NCBI GenBank assembly: GCA_023249635.1
Contig: JAHFCH010000017.1
Coordinates: 1 to 55,493, forward strand
Reading direction: 5' to 3'
Length of the DNA stretch: 55,493 nt
Source: Fibrobacterota bacterium
GTDB taxonomy: Bacteria; Fibrobacterota; Fibrobacteria; UBA11236
The position numbers and the translations under genes are program-made. This document shows, piece by piece, positions 33,142 to 42,076 of this stretch. How positions within the stretch are numbered: the stretch's first letter is position 1; every line of letters begins with the position of its first letter. The notes under the pieces were generated by a model. The model was not told where the DNA came from and ran no database searches. It saw nothing but the letters and a program-made list of their open reading frames with translations.

Positions 33142-36100
33142 ATGCATCGTTTACGGATATTCCTAAGGTTTTCAAGGTTGCGCTTCGCTGCCCTGCTGCC
33201 CGTTTTCTGCCTCGGTTTCGGGGTTGGCGATGTCTTTTCCGCACAGCAGCCGTTAAATGCGACCGCCCTTAAGGATATCCGGCTCTATGCCGATTTCACC
33301 ACCTACTTGAATTCGAATTCCCCGGCAAAACAAGCGGAACTGATTCGTGGGATGGATCTGGGCATGAAGATGTGGCAGTCGATTCTGCCCCAATTGAATT
33401 ACCAGTGGGTTTCGGATGCCTCGCTTGCGAACGTTAAATTGAGGTTCGGGAGCTTCATCAACCAACCTTGCAGTGGAGTTCCGTCTCCCTTGGGCTGGAC
33501 GGCCTGTTCCTTTTTCCCCGACGCCAACGGCAATATTCCGGCTAACGCCGTCATCTACTTCAATGAGAATGACCCCAAGTACCAAGGTCGGCCCACCTTC
33601 GACTTCGATTTGTTCACCAATGTCCTTCGCCAGGAGGCATACGCCTCTTATATCCCCGCTACCCGGCCGCCGGAGCTTTACGGCAGCGATGATGGCACCG
33701 GCCACTTCGTCAATCCCGGATTCATCACCGGCCGCATGGTTTCGAAAGTCGATCAGGCGCGGGCCGAAAAGGAGGATATCGCCGGAATCTTTTTCCATGA
33801 GTTCGGCCATTCCCTCGGCATGCAGCATTTCAACGTTGAGGGCTTCGCGGCCAGATGGTACGGACAGCCCAGTAAAGGCACCTTCCGCCCCGCGCAACCT
33901 TACCAATTCGCCAGTTCTTCCGAGTTCCCCCTGCTGCCGCCGGAATATGTCACGAGCGCGGGTTATTACGGAGGAGGAACCGGGGCCTCGGATCGCTGGG
34001 TCAATGATCTTCACCAGTTGGATCCGATCGTAAACAATCATATGCACGGCGTAGGCGGAAAGATGCCGCCCGGCATTCCCCTTCCCCCGGAGTACAAGTA
34101 CAACAATCGCGTGGTGTTCGCGGCCGACCTGGACGCAATGCCCTCGTATCAATGGTCTTTCCCGGAGATTAGCGGCTTGATCCGCCTGCAGAATTTTTCG
34201 ACAGGCGGGGTTTCCCTGACTTCCAATTGGAAAACCGCCCTGAGCAAAGCCGATCTGGATAAAACCGTCCAGACCGGCTGGGTGGTTACCGGGGTCTTTC
34301 CGCGCCTGGAGACGCACCCCCACATCTCACCCGGGGCTTTCCACACCCTCGCCATCCGCGACGACGGGTCGGTATGGGCATGGGGCAGGAACCATCGCGG
34401 GCAATTGGGAACGGGTTCCACCTCGACCTCGCCGTCAACCTCGCCGGTCAAGGTCAGCGGGCTCAACAGCGGCTTCGTCTCGGTCGCGGCCGGAAACGAT
34501 TTCTCTTTCGCGCTTCGCAATGATGGCGTCCTTTTCGCCTGGGGCGCCAACCCCGCGGGAGTCTTAGGGGAGAATACCCAAAGCGATCGCTATACCCCGA
34601 CGCAGGTCTGCAACGTGACGGGCTTGGCGTGTCAGGCAAACCGGTATGCGGCCATCGCCGCCGGCGATGGCCATGCCATCGCCATCAAGACCGACGGTTC
34701 CCTTTGGGCTTGGGGATACGGAGGGGAAGGCCAATTGGGTAACGGGTCCAATGCGAATTCCATGGTTCCCATCCGCGTAGGAACCTCTAATGATTGGATC
34801 GCCGTCGCGGCCGGCAGCAATCATTCCGTGGGCCTCAAGGCCGACGGCTCGGTTTGGGCTTGGGGGTATAACAATCATGGCCAATTAGGCAACGGGTCGT
34901 ATAACGCTTCTACCGTGCCCGTCCAGGAAATCAACCTGCTCAAAACGTGGACTAATATTTCCGCGGGAGGGTATAACACCAGCGCGCAATACGGCAATGT
35001 CGCCTTGTTTTCCTGGGGCGACAACGCCTACGGGCAACTCGGCCAAGACCCGACGGTTTGGGGCGATATCCCGTACCCGTATGGCGTGCGGGGACAAGGC
35101 CAGTTGTCGGATTGGCATGGTCCGGTAAGCGGCTCCTATCATTCAGGGGCGCTCCGCAACAATGGGCAGATCTGGACCTGGGGCGCGGATTGGAGCGGCC
35201 AATTGGGGGACAACGCTACCACCAACAAATCCCTGCCGGCCCAGATCGCCGGGGGAATGACCGATTTCTCATGGTTGGGGATGCGGCTCTCGCAATCGTT
35301 CGCGGTACGATCCAACGGCCTGCTTTACGCATGGGGTTATAACGAGTTCGGTCAGTTGGGTAATGGAAGCGCTTCGGGCGCTCCCGTGTTCGTACCGACC
35401 TTGTCCAAGTTCGCGAATCGGCCGACGCTGGTTTTCAAATGCGGGTTCTCATCCACGGATGCGGGTTCTGCTGCCCCCTTGACGGAAGATCGTGTCGTAC
35501 TCGCCGGGGCCAAGCTCTCGCTTTACCTGAGTGCGACGATTACGGGAAATGCCGCCAAGGTGGAGTTCCTGGACGGCAGCACGGTGAAAGCCACCATCTC
35601 CACCGCGCCTTTCAAATACACCTATGCGAATCTCGGCAGGGGCCAATACAACCTTACCGCCCGCATCACCGATCAGATGGGAACGGTGGTCACCTCGCCC
35701 AAATACACGGTAAATATCCATGAGGTGAATATCGCGGCTCTCGCGGCCACCCCCGCGACCGTCAATCTCACAACGGAGGCCGGCGCTTCCGGGGATTGGG
35801 TCCAATGGGGTTACAAAAGCTCCGGGGATTTCATCAGCAGGAAAAATCTCGCCACCCCATTGATCAAGGCCAATGTCTCTTTCTTCAACACCCCGGTACG
35901 GCGAACCAATGCCACTTCCGGTTTCAGCTGGACGGACGGGAAAACCCCTGTATCCGTAACGGCTACCAAAGCCTATATCGCTTCGAACCAGGCCGAGTAC
36001 TGGTCCAATGAGTTCCCCGTGTCCACCACGGCCCATACCGCAAAGGTTTATCTCCGCTACGCGGGAACGAGCAACTATCTGTTTTTCAAGCTCGGCAACT

Positions 36101-36267
36101 ACATTGCTCCCGCGATTCTCTTGACGACTTCGGGTTCGACCTCGATCAGCCGCGTATACAGCGTCACCTTCGCAGGCGCCACAAGCGGTATCCAGGGATC
36201 GATTGCCATCAATGCGGATTATCCGCCGGGTGATGGAGTCGGAATCCAGGCGATGGTTTTCAAATAG
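33142..36267 (+). CDS. Secreted metzincin-like metalloprotease fused to a seven-blade RCC1 propeller
   Basis: This 1041-residue protein has an N-terminal signal (FAALLPVFCLGFGVGDVFSA). Residues ~40-360 form a metzincin-type domain with the zinc motif HEFGHSLGMQH at 219-229, an exact HExxHxxGxxH. The Met-turn is not certain. Residues ~400-760 contain seven RCC1-type repeats with the core WAWGxNxxGQLGxGS, such as SVWAWGRNHRGQLGTGS and SLWAWGYGGEGQLGNGS. That is enough for a closed propeller. A bacterial Ig-like domain follows at ~770-860. The end is a beta-sandwich related to secreted DWxxWG-type domains (GDWVQWGY, GFSWTDGKTP). No sorting-like domain ends the protein. I know of no characterised protein with this domain order; surface protein processing is inferred. 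Confidence 0.75.
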   Translation: MHRLRIFLRFSRLRFAALLPVFCLGFGVGDVFSAQQPLNATALKDIRLYADFTTYLNSNSPAKQAELIRGMDLGMKMWQSILPQLNYQWVSDASLANVKLRFGSFINQPCSGVPSPLGWTACSFFPDANGNIPANAVIYFNENDPKYQGRPTFDFDLFTNVLRQEAYASYIPATRPPELYGSDDGTGHFVNPGFITGRMVSKVDQARAEKEDIAGIFFHEFGHSLGMQHFNVEGFAARWYGQPSKGTFRPAQPYQFASSSEFPLLPPEYVTSAGYYGGGTGASDRWVNDLHQLDPIVNNHMHGVGGKMPPGIPLPPEYKYNNRVVFAADLDAMPSYQWSFPEISGLIRLQNFSTGGVSLTSNWKTALSKADLDKTVQTGWVVTGVFPRLETHPHISPGAFHTLAIRDDGSVWAWGRNHRGQLGTGSTSTSPSTSPVKVSGLNSGFVSVAAGNDFSFALRNDGVLFAWGANPAGVLGENTQSDRYTPTQVCNVTGLACQANRYAAIAAGDGHAIAIKTDGSLWAWGYGGEGQLGNGSNANSMVPIRVGTSNDWIAVAAGSNHSVGLKADGSVWAWGYNNHGQLGNGSYNASTVPVQEINLLKTWTNISAGGYNTSAQYGNVALFSWGDNAYGQLGQDPTVWGDIPYPYGVRGQGQLSDWHGPVSGSYHSGALRNNGQIWTWGADWSGQLGDNATTNKSLPAQIAGGMTDFSWLGMRLSQSFAVRSNGLLYAWGYNEFGQLGNGSASGAPVFVPTLSKFANRPTLVFKCGFSSTDAGSAAPLTEDRVVLAGAKLSLYLSATITGNAAKVEFLDGSTVKATISTAPFKYTYANLGRGQYNLTARITDQMGTVVTSPKYTVNIHEVNIAALAATPATVNLTTEAGASGDWVQWGYKSSGDFISRKNLATPLIKANVSFFNTPVRRTNATSGFSWTDGKTPVSVTATKAYIASNQAEYWSNEFPVSTTAHTAKVYLRYAGTSNYLFFKLGNYIAPAILLTTSGSTSISRVYSVTFAGATSGIQGSIAINADYPPGDGVGIQAMVFK

Positions 36268-36288
36268 TCCGGTAGAACCGTCTAATCT

Positions 36289-36337
36289 CCCATAGCCCAT
36301 AGCCCATAGCGATCCCTTCTGCTCTCCAATGGAGAGC
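36289..36337. repeat. Heptamer tandem repeat and hairpin
   Basis: CCCATAG occurs three times head to tail at 36289-36309. GCTCTCC (36321-36327) and GGAGAGC (36331-36337) form a 7-bp stem with an AAT loop. They lie after the metzincin stop and may act as terminator or as a small repeat element. Confidence 0.55.
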
Positions 36338-36454
36338 GGAAGCTTTCCGTGCTCTCTAACAAGGAGCACTTCTTCATTCGTCTTCCCTCCGTGCGGCGAA
36401 TTCCCCAGCTATACTGGTGAGCGGTCCGCAACCACAACCTCGAGGAGGGAAAAG

Positions 36455-37699
36455 ATGAAGACAGGATTCCGAGCCCTGGGACTCGCATTGGCCGCCTTCG
36501 GCCTGTTCGCCTGCGTACAGGAGGACAAGAACCCCGTGCAGCCCGGCGCGGGCGGTAACGGTACCGCGCGTTTGCAATTGCCCGCCTTGCCTGCGGGGTA
36601 TTTGGAAAAGTCGTCTGTGTTCCCGAAAGCCGTTCCTACGGCTCTGTTCGCCCTGACGATCTCGGGAAAGGGAATGGAGCCCATCCGCAAGACCTGGAAA
36701 CTGAACTCCTCCTCGCAGGAGCCGGTCACCATCACCGGCATTCCCGCCGGGGACATCCGCCTCTTCGCAGGCCGCCTCATCCGCATCGATTCCAGCGGCG
36801 ATACCACCGTGACCCATGAGGGCCAGGAAAGCGCTTGGATCTTCAAGGACCAAGTGAGCGAAATCCGTCTCTCCCTGCGCGCGGGCGGCACCGGCGGCGC
36901 GCATATCTGCGTTGAGGTGGAAGGCTGGCCCTCCGATTCCAATTGCTTCGTCCCGCCCGATACCTTGCGCACCTACGTGGCCGGCTGCTATTCGCTGGTG
37001 GTGACCAAGCCCGGTCCCAAACCCGGGGACGATTCCATCTTCAAGGCCAAGCTCACCATTTCACAATGGGATACCAGCGTTTCCGGTATAGTCACCTGGT
37101 CCCCGGGCCACCGCGATTCCTCTGTGGGAGAAGTGTTCCCTTCGGGCACGGTATACCTGGGCCTGTACCAGGGCCAGTTCCGGCTCAAGGCATGGGTGGA
37201 TAGTTCCGGCGTGCTGATCGGAGACTTCTATGATTCGTCCCGCGGCATCTGGGGCGCGGCCCGGGCCTATCCGGCCGCCTGCGATAGCGACACCGTCGTC
37301 ATCGATACCATCCCCGCGCATACGCCTATGCATGCCTGCTTCGCGTTCAAGCAAATCATCGACGGCGGTAAGACCTCTCCCGGCCGGGTAGGCTTCGAAA
37401 CCTGGGGCGAAGGCTGGGCGGGCGTATACACCCATTGGGACGGATATCCCGCCGCCTATACCGTGACGAGCTATCTGACCGGTTCCCTTGACAGCGACGG
37501 GACGGTGGGATACGGCTTCGCCCCCCCGACGGGCCTGTTCCCCAAGAGCCTGAAGGTGGATAGCGCCGCCTACACCATCAATCTGTCCGGCTTCGGCGAC
37601 GGCGAAGGGAAAGTCCTCCGGGTTAACTCGCCCTACAAGGTCTTGGGCCGCTGGGAAGGCATCTCGGTCGCATGCAAGGAGAGCGACTTCCAGCTCTGA
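36455..37699 (+). CDS. Lipoprotein of unknown function
   Basis: This 414-residue lipoprotein has lipobox LFAC (LALAAFGLFAC/V). ATG 36455 has GAGGAGGG six bases upstream; frames further upstream are spurious. A linker NPVQPGAGGNG leads to a beta-rich domain with segments such as TWKLNSSSQEPVTITGIPAG and SEIRLSLRAGG, resembling the Fibrobacterota lipoproteins that carry a fibronectin-like or DUF-type sandwich. The second half has two further beta domains (TLRTYVAGCYSLVVTKPGPK, SGRVGFETWGEGWAGVYTHW-like). Four or more Cys residues suggest disulphides. No family is recognised. Its end is followed by two very strong hairpins. Confidence 0.62.
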   Translation: MKTGFRALGLALAAFGLFACVQEDKNPVQPGAGGNGTARLQLPALPAGYLEKSSVFPKAVPTALFALTISGKGMEPIRKTWKLNSSSQEPVTITGIPAGDIRLFAGRLIRIDSSGDTTVTHEGQESAWIFKDQVSEIRLSLRAGGTGGAHICVEVEGWPSDSNCFVPPDTLRTYVAGCYSLVVTKPGPKPGDDSIFKAKLTISQWDTSVSGIVTWSPGHRDSSVGEVFPSGTVYLGLYQGQFRLKAWVDSSGVLIGDFYDSSRGIWGAARAYPAACDSDTVVIDTIPAHTPMHACFAFKQIIDGGKTSPGRVGFETWGEGWAGVYTHWDGYPAAYTVTSYLTGSLDSDGTVGYGFAPPTGLFPKSLKVDSAAYTINLSGFGDGEGKVLRVNSPYKVLGRWEGISVACKESDFQL

Positions 37700-37714
37700 A
37701 TCCCCTCTTTACCC

Positions 37715-37772
37715 AGGCTTGGGTCGCATCCCAAATCCGACCCAAGCCTCCCGGCGCCCGCAAGGGCGCCGG
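37715..37772 (+). terminator. Double hairpin terminator
   Basis: AGGCTTGGGTCG (37715-37726) pairs perfectly with CGACCCAAGCCT (37738-37749) in a 12-bp stem. Immediately after, CCGGCGCCC (37751-37759) pairs with GGGCGCCGG (37764-37772) around a GCAA tetraloop. Both follow the lipoprotein stop. No long T-run is present. Confidence 0.7.
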
Positions 37773-37878
37773 GGCGTATCCGCGCCGGTCCTTCCTTTAC
37801 CTCTGTTAAGGCAATCCGAAGCGAGAGTGTGAGTGAGTATCTTTCCGGATGCGTTTCGATAACACACCCGGAGGATTA

Positions 37879-38451
37879 GTGAACAAGCTTTCATGGCTTT
37901 TGCCGTTCTTTTTATTGTCCATAACGCATGCCAAGGTGGGGCTATATGCCGAGGGGCCGACCCCCATCAACTACGGGATTTTTTATTCGTCCGGGATTTT
38001 CGTACTCAAGAACGGATACAGTTATTCGAATACCACTACGGAAGCGAAAAACGACACGGCAACGGTTTCCGAGTCGGGCTCGAGTTCCTTCGGGATAGAG
38101 GTTTCTCCCGGCCTGATATTGAGAACCGGTTTTCTGGATTTCGAATTTTGCCCGGTCTACCGCTTAACCATGGGGGGCAACAGCTATGACGCCAAGTTGG
38201 GGAATAAATACCATTCGGAGTCTTCCGCCTATTTGCATTCCTTGAAATTCAATTTCCTTTTTTCAAAAGAATTCGATAGCCGGTATCGTCTGGGAGTGGG
38301 ATCAACCTTGATCAACTATTCCTTCGGGAACACGAAATCCGAAATCGATCCCGAAAATCCCGCCCAAGCGACGACGAATACGAAGAGCGGGACGAGCTCA
38401 TTTTCGGAAGGGGTCTCTTTCTACCTGGCGATTTCGGCCGCCTTTTTTTAG
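37879..38451 (+). CDS. Small putative outer-membrane beta-barrel protein
   Basis: This 190-residue protein starts at GTG 37879 with CGGAGG four bases upstream. That start gives a clean signal peptide (NKLSWLLPFFLLSITHA/K); an ATG at 37849 would put ten polar residues in front of it. Alternating beta-strands follow (GIEVSPGLILRTGFLDFEF, YRLGVGSTLINYSFG). The last residue is Phe after the strand VSFYLAISAAFF, the usual C-terminal signal for assembly into the outer membrane. It is more AT-rich than most neighbours. No family is recognised. It converges with the sugar ABC permease gene, 13 bases away. Confidence 0.6.
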   Translation: MNKLSWLLPFFLLSITHAKVGLYAEGPTPINYGIFYSSGIFVLKNGYSYSNTTTEAKNDTATVSESGSSSFGIEVSPGLILRTGFLDFEFCPVYRLTMGGNSYDAKLGNKYHSESSAYLHSLKFNFLFSKEFDSRYRLGVGSTLINYSFGNTKSEIDPENPAQATTNTKSGTSSFSEGVSFYLAISAAFF

Positions 38452-38464
38452 GCCCTGTCGGTCG

Positions 38465-39430
38465 CTACGCCCTGCTCCCGCGCGCTCCCAGCCTATCCAA
38501 CCCCACGGCGCCGATGATGATGGCGCCCACCACGATATTCTGCAGGTAGTTGGGGATGCCGGCCATGTTGCAGCCGTTCCGCAATACCGCCATCAGCAAG
38601 GCGCCGATCAGGGATCCTGCCGCGCGTCCCTCGCCGCCACGCAGGGAACCGCCGCCGATGACGACGGCGGCGACGATATCCAGTTCCATGCCTTCGGCCG
38701 CGGTGGGATCGCCCAAGGTGAGATTGGCGAATTGCATGGCGCCCGCAATCCCCGCAAAAGCCCCGCCCAAGGCGTAGATCTGTATCCGGCGCAGTGCCAC
38801 GGGCACGCCGCAAAGGCGCGCGGCGGCTTCATTGGAACCCAGAGCGTATACGTGGCGCCCGAACACCGTATAGCGTAACACCACCGCTACTGCGGCCGTC
38901 AGTGCCAGCAGCAGCCAAACGCCCGGGGCGATCCATAGCCAACGGGGCCCGGCATCCACTTCCATCAAGCCATTGAGCCAGGTCGCCGGCGCCGTGACGG
39001 TCTGCTCGGCCGCCAGCCACTTGGCCCCGCCGCGGTAGATCTGCATGGTCCCCAAGGTCACGATGAACGCGGCCAAGCGGAAGCGGGCCGTGATGAAGCC
39101 ATTCAGGACTCCGCCAATGGCGCCGCAGCCGGTGGCGGCCGCAAGGGCGGCCCATGGCAGCCAACCGGGCAGGGGCTCATGCCCCAGGTTCAGGGCCCGC
39201 GCCAGCAGAACCGTCGCGCATGCGATGAGGGAACCCACGCTCAAATCGATCCCGCCGCTGATGATCACGAAAGTCATTCCCAGCGCGCCAATACCGACGA
39301 TGACCGATTGCGTGAGGATGGTCTTGAGATTGTAGGCGCCGTGGAATGCAGCAGGCGCGAGCAGGGAGAAAAGCAAGTAGGCGGCCGCGAGTCCCAGGTA
39401 GGGCGCCAGCGTACGGAGTCCCGGCTTCAT
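38465..39430 (-). CDS. Sugar ABC transporter permease (RbsC family)
   Basis: This 321-residue inner-membrane permease of the ribose/xylose/rhamnose type has eight to ten hydrophobic helices. The family motif SGGIDLSVGSLIA sits near residue 60, and the cytoplasmic loop ALGSNEAAARLCGVP contacts the ATPase. VIGGGSLRGGEGRAAGSLIG is also family-typical. The ATG 39430 overlaps the ATPase stop as ATGA, so translation is coupled; longer in-frame extensions to 39478 would overlap the ATPase gene. It lies third in the transporter operon, after the binding protein and ATPase. Only one permease is present, so the channel is probably a homodimer. Confidence 0.92.
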   Translation of the reverse strand: MKPGLRTLAPYLGLAAAYLLFSLLAPAAFHGAYNLKTILTQSVIVGIGALGMTFVIISGGIDLSVGSLIACATVLLARALNLGHEPLPGWLPWAALAAATGCGAIGGVLNGFITARFRLAAFIVTLGTMQIYRGGAKWLAAEQTVTAPATWLNGLMEVDAGPRWLWIAPGVWLLLALTAAVAVVLRYTVFGRHVYALGSNEAAARLCGVPVALRRIQIYALGGAFAGIAGAMQFANLTLGDPTAAEGMELDIVAAVVIGGGSLRGGEGRAAGSLIGALLMAVLRNGCNMAGIPNYLQNIVVGAIIIGAVGLDRLGARGSRA

Positions 39431-40983
39431 GCGTGGACTCCTTGGGCCGCCCAGGCCATCACCGTCGCTTCGCTCCATGCCGATATGGGTCGGATGGGGC
39501 TGAGCTTGCCGCGATGCAATACCGCGAGGCTATCGCAGATGCCGAACAATTCCGGCAGGTAGGATCCGGCCCAGATCACTGCTTTCCCTTGGGCCGCTTC
39601 CGCCGCGATCAGGCGGTAGATTTCTGCCTTGGCGCCTACGTCCACGCCGCGGGTAGGCTCGTCGAGCAGCCAAACCGTGGCATCCCCCAGCAGTAAGCGG
39701 CCCAAGGCCACCTTTTGCTGATTGCCGCCGGAGAGTTCCCCCACCGGCTGTTCGATCCCCTGGCTGCGCATAGCGAGATCGGTTCGCATCGTTTCCACCG
39801 CCGCGGCCTCGGCGTCGAGCCGCAGCAGGCCCGCCGCGTTCGCGAAGCGGCGCAGTTCCCCCAAGGTCGAGTTGGCGCGGATGGAAAGCCCCAAGGCCAG
39901 GCCTTCGTCCTTACGATCTTCGCTCAGGAAACCGATCCCGGATGCGCGCGCGCGTTCCAGGGTCCACCCTCGCGCAAGCTCCGCTTCGCCGCCGATGGCC
40001 AAGCTTCCCGCCACGGGCCGCCGCAACCCGTACAAGGATCTGAGCAAGGCGGAGCGGCCCGAACCCACCAGTCCCGCGAGGCCCAGGATCTGGCCTTTGC
40101 GCAGGGAGAGATCCGCCGGCGCCGCGCCCGGACGGGACACCCAACCCCGGGCCTCCAGTACCGTACCACCCAGGTTACCCTGGCGCGGGGGGAAAATTTC
40201 CGCCACCGGACGCCCCACCATGGCCTGCAAGATGTCCGGCGTAGGCGTATCCGCGGGCAACCCGGCGGCCACCGTGGCCCCGTCCCTAAGTACGCTGATG
40301 CGATCGGCCACGCGCGCGACTTCGTCCAGGAAATGGCTGATATAGACGATGGCGATGCCTCGGGCCTTGAGCCGGCCCAGGGCGGCGAACAGGCGTTCCA
40401 CGTCGCGGGCCGGCAGGGAAGAGGTGGGTTCGTCCATGAGAATCAATTTCGCGTCGTGAAACAGGGCGCGGGCGATTTCCACGATCTGGCGTTCGGCCAT
40501 GCCTAAGGATCCGACGCGGGCGCCAGGATCGAGATCGGCGTATCCGAGTTCCTCCAAGGCCGCGCGTACGCGATCCGCTTGGGAGCGGGCGAAGCCGAAG
40601 CGCGCCTTTTCGTTTCCCAGGGTCACGTTGGACTCCACGTTGAGGTGCGGCACCAAAGCGAGCTCCTGGTGCACCAGGGAAACCCCGCGGTTACGGGCTT
40701 CCGCTGGACCCGCCGGCGTCCAGTCCTCTCCGCGGAACGCGATGTCTCCGCTATCGGGCCGCAGATTTCCGCCCAGGATGGCCATCAACGTGCTTTTGCC
40801 CGCGCCGTTCTCGCCGACCAGGGCGTGTATTTCGCCGGGCAACACCTCCAGGTCGGCGCCGCGCAAAGCCTGCGCCGCGCCGAAGGCCTTCTTGACCCCG
40901 AGCACGCGCAAGATCGGCCTGCCCGAGCGCGGCTCGTTCAAGTGCGGTCCGCTCAGGTGCGGCTTGCTCAATTCCCCAACCAT
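39427..40983 (-). CDS. Sugar ABC transporter ATP-binding protein (RbsA family, two ATPase domains)
   Basis: This 518-residue cytoplasmic ATPase has two fused nucleotide-binding domains. The first has Walker A GENGAGKST near residue 57 and Walker B LILMDEPTSSLP. The second has the degenerate Walker A GLVGSGRS and the signature LSGGNQQKVALGR. This asymmetry is normal for RbsA/XylG proteins and suggests one competent catalytic site. An unusual N-terminal extension of ~20 residues repeats PHL motifs (SKPHLSGPHLNEPRSGRP). The start overlaps the end of the binding-protein gene by 16 bases, so translation is coupled. The neighbouring DeoR, RhaD and RhaB genes suggest rhamnose as cargo. Confidence 0.92.
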   Translation of the reverse strand: MVGELSKPHLSGPHLNEPRSGRPILRVLGVKKAFGAAQALRGADLEVLPGEIHALVGENGAGKSTLMAILGGNLRPDSGDIAFRGEDWTPAGPAEARNRGVSLVHQELALVPHLNVESNVTLGNEKARFGFARSQADRVRAALEELGYADLDPGARVGSLGMAERQIVEIARALFHDAKLILMDEPTSSLPARDVERLFAALGRLKARGIAIVYISHFLDEVARVADRISVLRDGATVAAGLPADTPTPDILQAMVGRPVAEIFPPRQGNLGGTVLEARGWVSRPGAAPADLSLRKGQILGLAGLVGSGRSALLRSLYGLRRPVAGSLAIGGEAELARGWTLERARASGIGFLSEDRKDEGLALGLSIRANSTLGELRRFANAAGLLRLDAEAAAVETMRTDLAMRSQGIEQPVGELSGGNQQKVALGRLLLGDATVWLLDEPTRGVDVGAKAEIYRLIAAEAAQGKAVIWAGSYLPELFGICDSLAVLHRGKLSPIRPISAWSEATVMAWAAQGVHA

Positions 40984-42017
40984 TTCTTGAGATCGGGATG
41001 CACCAAAGCCTGCACGTCGGGAAGATCCACTTCGGCCGCCCAGATGAAGCGCGCTCCCGTATCGAGGCGCGCTTCCACCTTTTCGCCGCGCTTGGCCGCC
41101 AGGGCCGTCTTCACCCCCAGGTAACCCATGCGGAACGGATCCTGCACCACCAGGCCGGCCACCTCTCCCGTTTTCATGGCCGCCAGCAGGGGCTCCGTCG
41201 CATCGAACCCGATCAGCTTCACCTGCTTGGAGCGGCCCGCGATCTGCAGGGCCCGCAGCATACCGAAGGCGGTAGGTCCGTTGGGCGTGAAGATGCCGGC
41301 GATGTCCGGGTATTTGTTCAGCAGGTTCTGGGCCGTCTTGAGCGCCGATTCCGCGGTGACGCCCGCGTATTGATTGGAGGAAACCACCACCGCCTTGGGC
41401 GCGAATTTCTTGAGGCCTTCCAGGAACCCGTTTTCGCGATTGCTGTTGCTGGCCGATCCTTCCAGGTACCGCATCACCAACACGTTCCCGACCGGTTCCG
41501 CCGCGCGGCCACTGGCGGGACCGCCTTTGGCTGCCAGGGCTTCGGCCATATGCTGCGCGGCCAGGGTACCCGCCGCGAAATTATCCGTGGCCACGAAACT
41601 GGAGAATGCCTTGGACTTGAGATCCGAATCGATGATCACCACGGGGATGCCGCGCTTGACCGCGGCCTCCACCGGGCGCGCCAGGGCGGTCTCATCCAGC
41701 GGCGCGAGCACGATGGCGTCCAGGCCGCGGCTGGTGAAATTCTGCACCACTTCGATCTGGCCTTTGCGATCGTCCTCTTTGGCCGGTCCCTGCCAGATGA
41801 TGTCGGCTCCTTCCTCTGACCCGGCCTTCATGGCCCCGGCATGCACGGTCTTCCAGAATTCATGCGTGGTCCCTTTGGGGATCACGGCCACGACGGGCCT
41901 GGTTTTGGCGGCCGTGCCGCCGGGCGCGACGGCTTCGCCTGCCACGGCCGCGCCGGCCGCGCCCAGGAATAGTATCGTGGCCGCTACGGCCTTGGTAAGC
42001 GCTTTCGTCATGAGCAT
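40968..42017 (-). CDS. Sugar ABC transporter periplasmic substrate-binding protein (RbsB family)
   Basis: This 349-residue protein has a signal peptide (AVAATILFLGAAGAAVAG/E) without a lipobox, so the mature form is a soluble periplasmic binding protein of the ribose/rhamnose type 1 fold. Family segments are VVAVIPKGTTHEFWKTVHAG, LDAIVLAPLDETAL, VVIIDSDLKSKAFSSFVATD and GIFTPNGPTAFGML. ATG 42017 has GGGGGAGG eight bases upstream, whereas a GTG at 42035 would place that site inside the gene. It is the first gene of the transporter operon and is divergent from deoR over a 59-base region with strong palindromes. The cargo sugar is inferred from context only. Confidence 0.92.
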   Translation of the reverse strand: MLMTKALTKAVAATILFLGAAGAAVAGEAVAPGGTAAKTRPVVAVIPKGTTHEFWKTVHAGAMKAGSEEGADIIWQGPAKEDDRKGQIEVVQNFTSRGLDAIVLAPLDETALARPVEAAVKRGIPVVIIDSDLKSKAFSSFVATDNFAAGTLAAQHMAEALAAKGGPASGRAAEPVGNVLVMRYLEGSASNSNRENGFLEGLKKFAPKAVVVSSNQYAGVTAESALKTAQNLLNKYPDIAGIFTPNGPTAFGMLRALQIAGRSKQVKLIGFDATEPLLAAMKTGEVAGLVVQDPFRMGYLGVKTALAAKRGEKVEARLDTGARFIWAAEVDLPDVQALVHPDLKKWLGN

Positions 42018-42039
42018 GCGGTTATCCTCCCCCACAAAG

Positions 42040-42064
42040 TTATATTTTCAATTTGCAAATATAA
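42040..42064. promoter_or_regulatory. Palindromic operator between ABC operon and deoR gene
   Basis: TTATATTT (42040-42047) and AAATATAA (42057-42064) form a perfect inverted repeat with nine bases between. A nested perfect palindrome ATTTGCAAAT sits at 42051-42060. CCCACAAAG lies beside it (42031-42039). The region is AT-rich and lies between divergent starts, so it is the expected binding site of the DeoR regulator. Confidence 0.65.
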
Positions 42065-42076
42065 GTCGGGGGACCA

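Noticed and set aside
36289-36309. CCCATAG triplet as a CRISPR-like repeat
   Set aside because: Units are head to tail with no spacers, and no cas genes lie nearby.
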